From Piromyces finnis (taxonomy: Eukaryota; Neocallimastigomycota; Neocallimastigomycetes; Neocallimastigales; Neocallimastigaceae), in the NCBI GenBank assembly GCA_002104945.1, contig MCFH01000011.1, forward strand, positions 381,501 to 445,500: a DNA stretch of 64,000 nucleotides, given 5' to 3'. Position numbers and translations under genes: made by a program. The notes beneath the pieces are model-generated. The model saw nothing but the letters and a program-made list of their open reading frames with translations, searched no databases and was not told the origin of the DNA. This document shows, one piece after another, positions 55,369-64,000 of the stretch. How positions within the stretch are numbered: the first letter of the stretch is position 1; each line of letters begins with the position of its first letter.

Positions 55369-57879
55369 ATGTTTTCCGAAAACCAATTATCCCAAAGCGA
55401 CCGCTTGAACAAGAACAACTATGATGAATGGCAGTTCCTCATCGGCAACATCCTGAAGTCCAAGAAGATTTTTATCTACGCAAAGGAAGATGTTATAAGC
55501 TCCTTACGTGCGAAGGTCGAAGAATCAAAGCACAAGAACGGAGGAGTAGCCGAGAAAAATCTCTTAACGGAACTAGAAGATGCAGAAGCACAAGATGCTT
55601 TAGCTGCATCAATCATCAGCACCAATGTGTCCAGAGAATGCCTGGAACACATTAAAACCCTTGATACTGCATTTGAGATAATGCAAAAGTTGAAAACACT
55701 TTATCAAGGTAGTGAATCATCTGATATCCAACATTGGATGAAGAAGCTTTATTCCTTAAAGGCCAAAAGTCTAACTGATTGTAAGGATGTGCTCCACCAA
55801 ATCAGTGAAATATTCTCCGTGTTGGAATCCAATAATTCTAACTTAGGAGACTGGGAAAAAACAAGGATTATTTATTATTCCTTGCCTCAATGTATGAGAA
55901 CCCAGATACACCCTGATGGAACGAAGAAGATTAAGGATTTTTTAACTGAAGTCAATAACAAAGTTAATTTCCAAATCTACCTCCAAAAGAATATCAAATA
56001 CAATCAGTCGATTATCAACAACGAACAAGATGACTTGATGGACATTGACTTTGTAGGCCGAAGAAGCAAGAATGATTCCTCAAATCAATATTCCTCCAAA
56101 GCCAACCAGCAAGGTAACCAGAAACAATTATTATGCGCTATCTGCGGTAGGCACGGTCATAAACTCGAAGATTGTGAATATAATTTATTCACAAAGAAAA
56201 ACAAAGGAAAGAAGCCCACCGAACAAACTTCCAAGTCTTCCAAACCAAAGAAATCGAAGAACAACAAAGCTAAAAACGAAAATATTAAAAAGGGAAAATC
56301 TATATCTAATATCGAGTACGACACCGAAGAAGACTCAGGGGAAATCTCTTTCGATGAAATAAGAGCTATGTATCCAAACAATATGGATAGCATAGAAACC
56401 ATAAAACCTGAGGAAGTAATGGAGGAAAAGGAAACCAATGTTTCCACAATTAAGTCCATTCAAAACTGTGAAATCGCCGACCACACAGTATGGACTTATG
56501 ATACAGGTGCATCAGAACATATCACCTGTAATAAAGGAATTCTTAAAAACTATAAGGAGAATTCCATTACCATGAAATGTGCCAATAATTCAGTCTGTGA
56601 ATTCGAAGGAGTAGGCACATATGATGGAACAATCAATGGTTTTGAAGTACATCTTGATAACGTGTACTATTCAAAACAAATCAATAAAAATCTTCTCAGT
56701 GGTACCAAGCTCGTTAGAAATGGAATATTTTGTTATCTCAGCTCCCAAGATAACACACCTATTCTCAGTTTAAACTACCACGACAACAAGAAGAATAAAC
56801 AGTTCAATATTGGAAAATACACAGCCAACGAAAATAATATCTTCAACATTCCAATAATGAACAATACTAAAAAGGATCTTTCAATTGATACATTGGATGC
56901 TGTATCAGGAAAAGACGAAAACAGGATGTTGTGGCACAGAAGACTTGGACACTTCTACTTCAATGACATCAATAAGTATGTCAAGCTACACAATGAGTCG
57001 GCACCATCATGCATGGACTGCAGAATTGCAAAACTTAACAAGAAACCCAATAATGGAATTACACCCAAAGCAAAAGATATACTTGAAATAATCCATGCAG
57101 ATGTTATTGGGCCAGTCAAAACATCGTATACTGGCAAGAAATACATCCTATCACTTATCGATGTATTCTCAAGAAAATGTTGGGTATATCTCACGGAATC
57201 CAAATCTGAAATTCCCTCATCAGTTATAAACTTCTTTAAATTCGTTTTAAACCAATATAATAAAAATATTAAAGTGTTCAAAACAGATCAAGGCAAGGAA
57301 TTCAATAATAAATTAATTAACCAATTCTGCGAAGAACATGGGATTTTAAAGTCTTTCTCACCTCCATACAATCCAGCCAACAATGGCATGATCGAAAGAT
57401 ATAATTATACTTTAGTAAGTTGTGCTAAAACACTTTTACTATGGAGCAAATTAAATAATGACTTTTGGGACTTTGCGGTTATGCACGCAAACTTTATTTA
57501 TAACAAAATTCCACACAGCGGTATAGGATTCCAAATTCCAGATGAAGTATTTTTCAACAATAAGGTTGATCTCCGATATGTCAAGGTTTTTGGATGCGCA
57601 GCTTATTTCAAGGTCAATAAACAAAACAGAAGTAAGTTCCAAAGCAACTCCAAAATGGGGATCTTTATTGGATTCAACGAAAAATCACACTGCTACAATA
57701 TCCTTGATCCAGAAACACAAAATATTCATCAAGTACGTGAAGTGGTTTTTGATGAAGCTACACCAGGAGGGGAAATTTTCAAGCAAATAACTAAAGGAGA
57801 CAATAATACAATATCACACTTTTACCTTCACAACTTGAACTCCTACAACTCTTCCCTTCCCCGCGGTCCAGAGGACTAG
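55369..57879 (+). CDS. Copia ORF1: Gag, protease and integrase
   Basis: 836 residues, starting only 30 bases after the 5' LTR. Order: a Gag region (WMKKLYSLKAKSLTDC resembles the copia UBN2-type gag domain); a CCHC zinc knuckle CAICGRHGHKLEDC near residue 256; a Lys-rich linker; an aspartic protease with WTYDTGASEHI near 378; the integrase zinc motif (HRRLGH...CMDCRIAK) near 523-555; and the integrase core with Asp in IHADVIG, Asp in FKTDQGKEF and Glu in NNGMIERYN. A typical copia integrase C-terminal segment (VFGCAAYFKV, MGIFIGFNEKSHCYNI) follows. The 5' third uses more G/C-ending codons than neighbouring genes. It ends at TAG 57877-57879, before any reverse transcriptase. Confidence 0.93.
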   Translation: MFSENQLSQSDRLNKNNYDEWQFLIGNILKSKKIFIYAKEDVISSLRAKVEESKHKNGGVAEKNLLTELEDAEAQDALAASIISTNVSRECLEHIKTLDTAFEIMQKLKTLYQGSESSDIQHWMKKLYSLKAKSLTDCKDVLHQISEIFSVLESNNSNLGDWEKTRIIYYSLPQCMRTQIHPDGTKKIKDFLTEVNNKVNFQIYLQKNIKYNQSIINNEQDDLMDIDFVGRRSKNDSSNQYSSKANQQGNQKQLLCAICGRHGHKLEDCEYNLFTKKNKGKKPTEQTSKSSKPKKSKNNKAKNENIKKGKSISNIEYDTEEDSGEISFDEIRAMYPNNMDSIETIKPEEVMEEKETNVSTIKSIQNCEIADHTVWTYDTGASEHITCNKGILKNYKENSITMKCANNSVCEFEGVGTYDGTINGFEVHLDNVYYSKQINKNLLSGTKLVRNGIFCYLSSQDNTPILSLNYHDNKKNKQFNIGKYTANENNIFNIPIMNNTKKDLSIDTLDAVSGKDENRMLWHRRLGHFYFNDINKYVKLHNESAPSCMDCRIAKLNKKPNNGITPKAKDILEIIHADVIGPVKTSYTGKKYILSLIDVFSRKCWVYLTESKSEIPSSVINFFKFVLNQYNKNIKVFKTDQGKEFNNKLINQFCEEHGILKSFSPPYNPANNGMIERYNYTLVSCAKTLLLWSKLNNDFWDFAVMHANFIYNKIPHSGIGFQIPDEVFFNNKVDLRYVKVFGCAAYFKVNKQNRSKFQSNSKMGIFIGFNEKSHCYNILDPETQNIHQVREVVFDEATPGGEIFKQITKGDNNTISHFYLHNLNSYNSSLPRGPED

Positions 57880-57956
57880 GGGATCTCGGTGAAGCCCCAG
57901 TCAATGCCAAGACTTCCATAAATGGAAGTAGCAGCGCCACCACCACCACAGGAAAT

Positions 57957-59936
57957 ATGACTACTAATACCAAAACTACTATTACCAGTAAGAAGGATTG
58001 TTCAAATAATTATTCAAAGTTCATTCCTATAAATGAATCTGACAATGAAATTGAGGAACTAACCTCTGATTTTAGTTCTTTTTCCCTCAACGAATCGGAT
58101 TATCCTGATTCACACTCAACATTTTCATTGAAAAATTCAACCATTTCCAAAAGAAAATCCTCTTCTTCCAATAACCCTTATTTTAAAAGAATGAATAATG
58201 GTCAATATTTTCCAAATCCAGCTTTTAAACGTAAATTTTCTAAGGATGACTCTTCTATTTATCAAAAAAAATCTAAAACCGATTTATTTGTTACTCCATC
58301 AAAAAGAAGATTCTCTGATCCCGACTTATTCTCTCTTAAGAAAAGGATTCTACTTGATGATGTTTCTAAAAATTCTTTGAAAACTTCTGATAACCCTTCC
58401 ATAAATATTATCACCGATAGTCCCCTTACCTATAAACAAGCTATTTCTGGGAAAAACAAAAAGGAATGGGTTGGGGCTATTAATAATGAATTAGATAATC
58501 TTTACTCTAACAATATTATGGAAGTTGTCAAAAGTGTGCCATATGGTAAAACCCCCATATCTACAAAATGGGTTTTTACTATTAAAAAAGATGCCTTTGG
58601 CCGTATCGATAAATACAAGGCTCGCCTAGTTGCCAGAGGTTTTACCCAAAAACTTGGCATAGATTACGAATTGACGTTTTCTCCTACTCTTAGTATTGAT
58701 AGCCTAAAACTTCTAATTGCCTTAGCTTCTAAGTTTAAATGGAACATTATGCAACTCGATATCAAGGCTGCATATCTAAACGCTCCTCTCGACTTTGCCA
58801 TCTATACACACATTCCCCAAGGTGATCGCAACTATGGCAAAGGATACTGGAAACTAAATAAGGCACTCTATGGCCTTAAACAATCTGGCCGTCAATGGAA
58901 CAATACTTTTTCTTCTTTTCTATTAAATAACAAGTTTCTACAATTATCGTCAGAACCTTGTATATTTATAAAAAAGGCTGGTAGTAGACCTCCTTCATGT
59001 ATAATCGGGTTATATGTTGATGATTTAATCATCACAGGTATCGATAAAGAAATAAAATGGATTGTCCGAAAAATCAAATCAAAATTCAAAATCTCAAAAT
59101 GCAACCCAATCGATTATATTTTAGGTATAAAAGTAGAAAAAGAAAATTTTAGCTACCATATATCCCAAGAAAATTTCATAAAGGAAATATTAAGAAAATT
59201 CAATATTAACAAAACAAGAAAATCCAGAACTCCATGCACCGGAGAAAACTTCAAGAATCAAAATAATACGCCATTCAACAAAACAACCTATAAAAGCGCG
59301 GTTGGTTCCCTAATTTACCTTTCAAAATGCACTAGACCGGACATTTCATATGCAGTAAATAAGGCTGCTAGATACTCCGAAAACCCAACTGCAACCAATT
59401 GGAAGAGTGTTACAAATATTTTAAAATATTTAAACGCTACAAGCCAATACAAAATTTGCTACGACGGAAAGGGTTCAATACAAGCCTATACAGATTCCGA
59501 TTTTGGCGGTGATACATCTGATAGAAAATCAACTTCAGGATGTATCATTTTAATGGGAAAAGGTCCCATATTATGGCAATCTAAAAAACAAACAACGGTT
59601 GCCACTTCGACTGCAGAAGCTGAATATGTAAGCACAGCCGAATGCACAAAGAAAGTTCTTTGGGTTAGAAATATTCTCAAAGAAATTTTCAATTATAACA
59701 AACCAATTACCATTTTCACTGATAATTTGTCAAGCAAAACAGCAATTGAAAATGGTCACTTAAATTCAAAATTAAAACATATTGATATAAAATATCATTT
59801 TAACAAAGATAATATAAAAAACAAAAAGATAATTCTTGAATACATTCACACTACTAAAATGCTAGCTGATGCATTAACCAAAGATGTGAACGGTCCAAAA
59901 ATGGATAACTTTACAAACCAAATATTTAATAAATGA
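57957..59936 (+). CDS. Copia ORF2: reverse transcriptase and RNase H
   Basis: 659 residues from ATG 57957, in the -1 frame relative to ORF1. The frame is open from 57807, so the ORFs overlap by about 70 bases, and a frameshift could make a single polyprotein. Residues 1-150 are Ser/Asn/Lys-rich linker. The copia-type reverse transcriptase shows TKWVFTIKKDAFGRI, KARLVARGFTQ, MQLDIKAAYLNAPL, LYGLKQSGRQWN and the catalytic YVDDL near residue 353. RNase H follows with YTDSDFGGD, KSTSGC, WQSKKQ, STAEAEY and FTDNLSSKTA. The core enzymes are complete. No canonical slippery heptamer is visible in the overlap, so how ORF2 is translated is unclear. Confidence 0.92.
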   Translation: MTTNTKTTITSKKDCSNNYSKFIPINESDNEIEELTSDFSSFSLNESDYPDSHSTFSLKNSTISKRKSSSSNNPYFKRMNNGQYFPNPAFKRKFSKDDSSIYQKKSKTDLFVTPSKRRFSDPDLFSLKKRILLDDVSKNSLKTSDNPSINIITDSPLTYKQAISGKNKKEWVGAINNELDNLYSNNIMEVVKSVPYGKTPISTKWVFTIKKDAFGRIDKYKARLVARGFTQKLGIDYELTFSPTLSIDSLKLLIALASKFKWNIMQLDIKAAYLNAPLDFAIYTHIPQGDRNYGKGYWKLNKALYGLKQSGRQWNNTFSSFLLNNKFLQLSSEPCIFIKKAGSRPPSCIIGLYVDDLIITGIDKEIKWIVRKIKSKFKISKCNPIDYILGIKVEKENFSYHISQENFIKEILRKFNINKTRKSRTPCTGENFKNQNNTPFNKTTYKSAVGSLIYLSKCTRPDISYAVNKAARYSENPTATNWKSVTNILKYLNATSQYKICYDGKGSIQAYTDSDFGGDTSDRKSTSGCIILMGKGPILWQSKKQTTVATSTAEAEYVSTAECTKKVLWVRNILKEIFNYNKPITIFTDNLSSKTAIENGHLNSKLKHIDIKYHFNKDNIKNKKIILEYIHTTKMLADALTKDVNGPKMDNFTNQIFNK

Positions 59937-59947
59937 AATATTGGTTT

Positions 59948-59956
59948 GAGGAGGAC
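59948..59956 (+). promoter_or_regulatory. Polypurine tract of the copia element
   Basis: GAGGAGGAC lies immediately before the 3' LTR, the usual place for the plus-strand primer. Confidence 0.6.
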
Positions 59957-60215
59957 TATTAACAACCAAAAGAATTAAATTAAATTTATATTATTAATTT
60001 ATTACATTGTTCTACAAACCCATCAATTTATGTATTTGTATTAATTTAATGTATTTGTATTCAATATTTAGTGGTCTAGAATCAAGCCACAAATTGTATA
60101 TAAGAAAGAAATTTTTTTTTTGTATTTTAAATTTTCATAGCTATCATATATTAATAATTTTAATATATTAATAAACTTTAAATATTATAAAACAAAATAT
60201 AATATACAGTTTATA
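59957..60215 (+). repeat. 3' LTR of the copia element
   Basis: 259 bp matching the 5' LTR by eye, followed by the target duplication AATTT. Confidence 0.88.
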
Positions 60216-63200
60216 AATTTGACCCAAAAATTATTAATGTTAAATTTTTAATATATTTTTGGCGAATCATCATAAAAATAGAATCATCAATTTTTAAATT
60301 TAATGAGAATAAATTAAATATTTTATTAAAATATTATTTAATTAGATTTCTAGATTAATTTTCCAAAATTGAACAGAATAAGAAATTATAAACTAATTAA
60401 TTGATACTAGAATTATATTTTATTTATTATAACCTTTTATTATTACAAGAATTTTCATTTTCTTTTAATATCTTTATAGGATTACTTTATTTTAATTATA
60501 AAATAATTGTGATATTAATATCATTATACCCTTTTATTTAATTAGACAAGTTTTTTTTCTTTTAATAAAGTTTACTGTGTGTATAATTACAATTTTACTA
60601 ATTAAGAAATGATTTCCATAAAAATATTTTAATTTAGCTAAACACAGAAATTATTTTAATTTTATTTTAATTTTTAGTCATTATCATTCAATAATTTAAA
60701 ATAATAATATATTAATAAATTGTATTAAATAAAATTTAATAGTATGAAATAAGAAGAAAAAGAAAGCGAAAGCCTTATTAGAGTATGAATTGTTAGAATG
60801 AAATAACATTTAACTAGTTGCATTTATTATAATCTTAACCAAATAAAAAAGAATATTTAAAATAAAATTAAATGTTACTGTTTTGATTATTAAAATAGTA
60901 TTAATAAAAGTAGTTAATAAGATTAATTTTTTTTTGTTGTTTGTTTGTTTGTTTATTTTAAATATTCTGGATTTTACCAAAAATATTTTTTTGTGATCAC
61001 TTTTACAAAAAGAATAAAAAATGGAAAAGGCAAAATGTTTTACAGTGAAATTTAAAAATCTTTATTATACTCATCTCTATAAAAAAAAAGATCCTAGAAC
61101 AAGTAAAAATAAAAAAAAAGAACTTTTTCCTCTTTTTTCTTTTTTCTTTAATCTTGTTAACTCTTTATTTTTAAGTGAAAATAAATAACTCTTAAAAACA
61201 AACTCTTCAATTTTTATAATAAATAAGCTTTTTTATTTTAAAAAAAAGAATGAATAAACTTTAATGATTATCATTTTTATTAATATAAATAAATTTTATT
61301 AATAAATTATTATTCCAATTTATGGGTTAAATTAAAAAAAAAAAGTCTATTTATTATAAAAAAAGAAAGAAATAGTTTAAAGTATTTTGAAGGAATATTT
61401 CTTTTTTTTTTTTTCAACATTTTCTATAATAAATCTTCATAATTAAATGTCTATATTTTTTATTTTTATTTTTATTTTTATTTTTATTTTTTATAAAAAA
61501 ATAGAGAAATAATGAATAGTTTTTTTTTTTATTAATGAATATTATGAATATCATTTAATTTTTACCTATGTAAATTTCTTAATTCTTTTGTTTTTTTTTA
61601 AAATTTGAAAATTGTACTACCTGAAATTTTACAATAATAAAAATTGTACTACCAAGTCTTTTATATAGCTCTTTAAAAAAAATATAAAAATTTTTTTTTT
61701 TTTTTACAAGAAAGAATAATAAAATATTAATGTTATCGTTGTTATAATTAGTTTATTTTCTTTTTTATTTTAAAATCGGTACTATGGAGTAACTATGGGG
61801 TATTTTATCTTTTATTTTAAAAATTCTTCTTAAATTTTAAACAATAAATTAGTTTTTTTTCTAATAAAAATTAATCTATTATTCTTGATGAAATAATAAT
61901 ATATTACTTTTTTTTTTTTTCGCTCTTAAAAAATACACTTTATTTTATTAAATACTTTTATATAATATATATATACAAAAACCATCCTACCGATCTTTTG
62001 TTCTTTTTATTTATTATAAACAACATGATTTTCTTTTTTTTTCCAAAGAGATAATTATTTAATGTTATAATTAATATATATTAAAAACTTACTTTATAAT
62101 ATCAATTTTTTTTTTTTTTTTTTTTTTGGATTAAACTAATGTTAATAACAAAATAAATTATTTCCATATTTTTATTAAATTAATATAATAGTTTATCTTA
62201 TAAACTAATCCCTATAGTATTTTTATCATTTGTTTGTTTTCACTATTTAATACCAATTCTCTTGGTAAAAATTACTAAATAATTCTAATAAAGAAGTATA
62301 TCTTATCTACCCCTTGGAATTAGGTTGTTATTCTACATTACATTTAAATGAATCATAGTTTATTACACTAAGAATCATTTTCATTATTGCTAGACTAAAT
62401 CCACTAGTTCATATCATTTCTAAGTTTATCTTCTCTAACTGAAATAATTCCATTTAGATTATTGATGTCCCAGAGAATTTATTTTGAGATTGTTTTTTTT
62501 TCTATACTTGAGAAAAAGACTTTCCATTAATCATGATGATAATTATCAAAAATCAATCATTGAATCAAATCCCATATCCAATAGAATAATAAAGTTAAAA
62601 GAATAGGTCTTCTTAAGGTAACTGATTGTCATCAATAAAAACTAAAATCAAATCCAAATCAATATTACTATAGTAGCAATATCTTTCATATATTATTAAT
62701 TTATCCTTCAAGATATTTAGTCCACTACTAAAATCAATAGAATTTGATTTTACTATGACATGACATGATCCTTCAAGTATTTAATTAAAAAATAAAATAA
62801 TGTAATACCTCATCTTTCTATTTCCACTCCTTCCCCCCAAAAAAGGAATATAATATCTTTTTTTTTTTTTCTTTAAAAAAAAAACACAAGAATAATTAGA
62901 ATCATACACACCATACTAATAGGTTACTACTATAGGATTATTCATCATAATCAAATGATTATTTAAATAAAAGAATCCGAATTATTATTTTTATTAATAG
63001 TAGTATTAGTATTAGCATTAGGACACACTAATAATATATGAATTATAAATAATTTAAAAAACTATAAAGTGGATTTATTCTTTTTAAAACATGATATATA
63101 TTTTAAAAAAAGGAGAGGATAACAATACTTTATAAAAATATTTATGGTTTATTAATTATTTTTTATAATAGTTATTAAAATTAATTATTTATTCTTGAAT

Positions 63201-64000
63201 TTCTTATAAATCAACAAGTTCTTAGCGCCCTTTCAAAAGAACATTTTCTAATATAGTATTCCTTAAAAAATTATAAATTAGATTATTAGTCTATCATGAA
63301 GTATAAAAAATAAAAGAAAAATATTTTAAGTACTTTTAAATTAGTCGGTAAACCCAAAAGATAAATATTATCATAAAATATTAGTAACTATAGGGAAGAA
63401 AAAGAAATAGACATAAAGTATTTGATAATATTTACAATTCAATATAAAATGATATTTTATTAATGAAAAGAAATTTTTTTTTTATACTTGAAATATATAT
63501 TATAAAAGACTTGATAATATTCTATAATATACTTTATATATATTAGAATTAATATTTCAAATGAATTATAGAATCACCTAAAAAAAGAAATTAAAAAACT
63601 ATTTACATATTAACATTTTATTAGTTAATATGAATTTAAAGTGCATCAAAAAAAAAAAAAATTTTTTTTTATTATTATATAAAAAAATGATTATTTTAAA
63701 TTCTTTTTAAAGATTCATTTGAATAAAATGTTGTTTTATATATATAATTATTAATATCTTTAGAGCATGATAATTCAATAAAAATTAAAAAGTAGTTAAC
63801 AACTAATTTTTTTTTTTAAAAAATAAACTTTACATTTAATAAAAGATATCAATATCATTTTACCATTTTAAATTCTTTTTTTTATAAGATTAAAAAGATT
63901 TTTTTAATATAACCTTTTTTATCATTCTATTAATTTTTGTATACTTTTTTTTTTTAATAAAAAAACAATATATTAATATTTTTTATTATTTGATTTTTGT
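60216..64000. other. AT-rich region to the right edge, no gene seen
   Basis: About 3.8 kb with dense stops and many homopolymer runs. The stretch 62260-62780 is slightly less AT-rich and contains more mixed words but no ORF. It may be regulatory sequence or a lost repeat. No tRNA, rRNA or transposon hallmark is seen. Confidence 0.55.

Larger units (their letters stand above)
55080..60215 (+). mobile_element. Complete Ty1/copia LTR retrotransposon
   Basis: The element has 259-bp LTRs (55080-55338 and 59957-60215) with no visible difference, flanked by AATTT on both sides (55075-55079 and 60216-60220), a good 5-bp target duplication. The internal order is gag, protease, integrase, then reverse transcriptase and RNase H: the copia order. 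A GAGGAGGAC tract precedes the 3' LTR. The LTR ends are TA...TA, not TG...CA. Coding capacity is split over two ORFs in different frames. Confidence 0.94.

Overview
The window is very AT-rich eukaryotic nuclear DNA: long A/T runs, microsatellites, introns of about 90 to 240 bases with GT/AG ends, and sparse genes. Gene content points to a fungus, most likely an anaerobic gut fungus (Neocallimastigomycota). There is a secreted protein with repeated CBM10-like cysteine modules, two class C 7TM receptors carrying bacterial-type sugar-binding ectodomains, a bacterial-like flavodoxin, and an organelle-targeted Fe-S scaffold protein (IscU/Isu1). The taxonomic call is an inference; no rRNA or other phylogenetic marker is present.

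Layout. 1-449: the 3' end of an unrecognised gene. 2803-3619: a two-exon ISU1-like gene with an odd lysine-rich tail. 4.5-5.9 kb: a 5'-truncated LINE fragment. 6.2-13.1 kb: a nested inverted structure. Two decayed relatives of a small secreted-protein gene point away from each other on the outside. Inside lies a young palindrome with arms of about 1.55 kb (7871-9427 and 10376-11928), each carrying an identical flavodoxin gene. 13.6-14.6 kb: tail of a second LINE family. 19.0-20.4 kb: a surface protein with five CBM10-like modules in three exons. 20.8-29.0 kb: a graveyard of LINE copies, the longest (25.7-29.0 kb, minus strand) with endonuclease and reverse transcriptase remains. 29.3-32.5 kb: decayed genes riddled with stops. 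33.0-33.55 kb: a tRNA-headed SINE-like retroposon.

33552-41476: a complete Ty3/gypsy element with 710-bp LTRs that look identical, intact gag and pol, and a textbook -1 frameshift signal at the gag end. 43.3-54.3 kb: three 7TM receptor genes, two of them paralogous class C receptors in tandem and one convergent, unrelated-looking 7TM protein. 55080-60215: a Ty1/copia element with 259-bp LTRs that look identical, unusual TA...TA ends, and two ORFs. 60.2-64.0 kb: no recognisable gene.

Functionally the host genes are Fe-S assembly, low-potential electron transfer, surface carbohydrate binding and probable nutrient sensing. They do not form an operon-like system. The strongest new-looking signals are the flavodoxin palindrome, the gypsy frameshift cassette, the tRNA-headed retroposon with its LINE-shared covarying hairpin, the copia element's unusual ends, and the receptor cluster.
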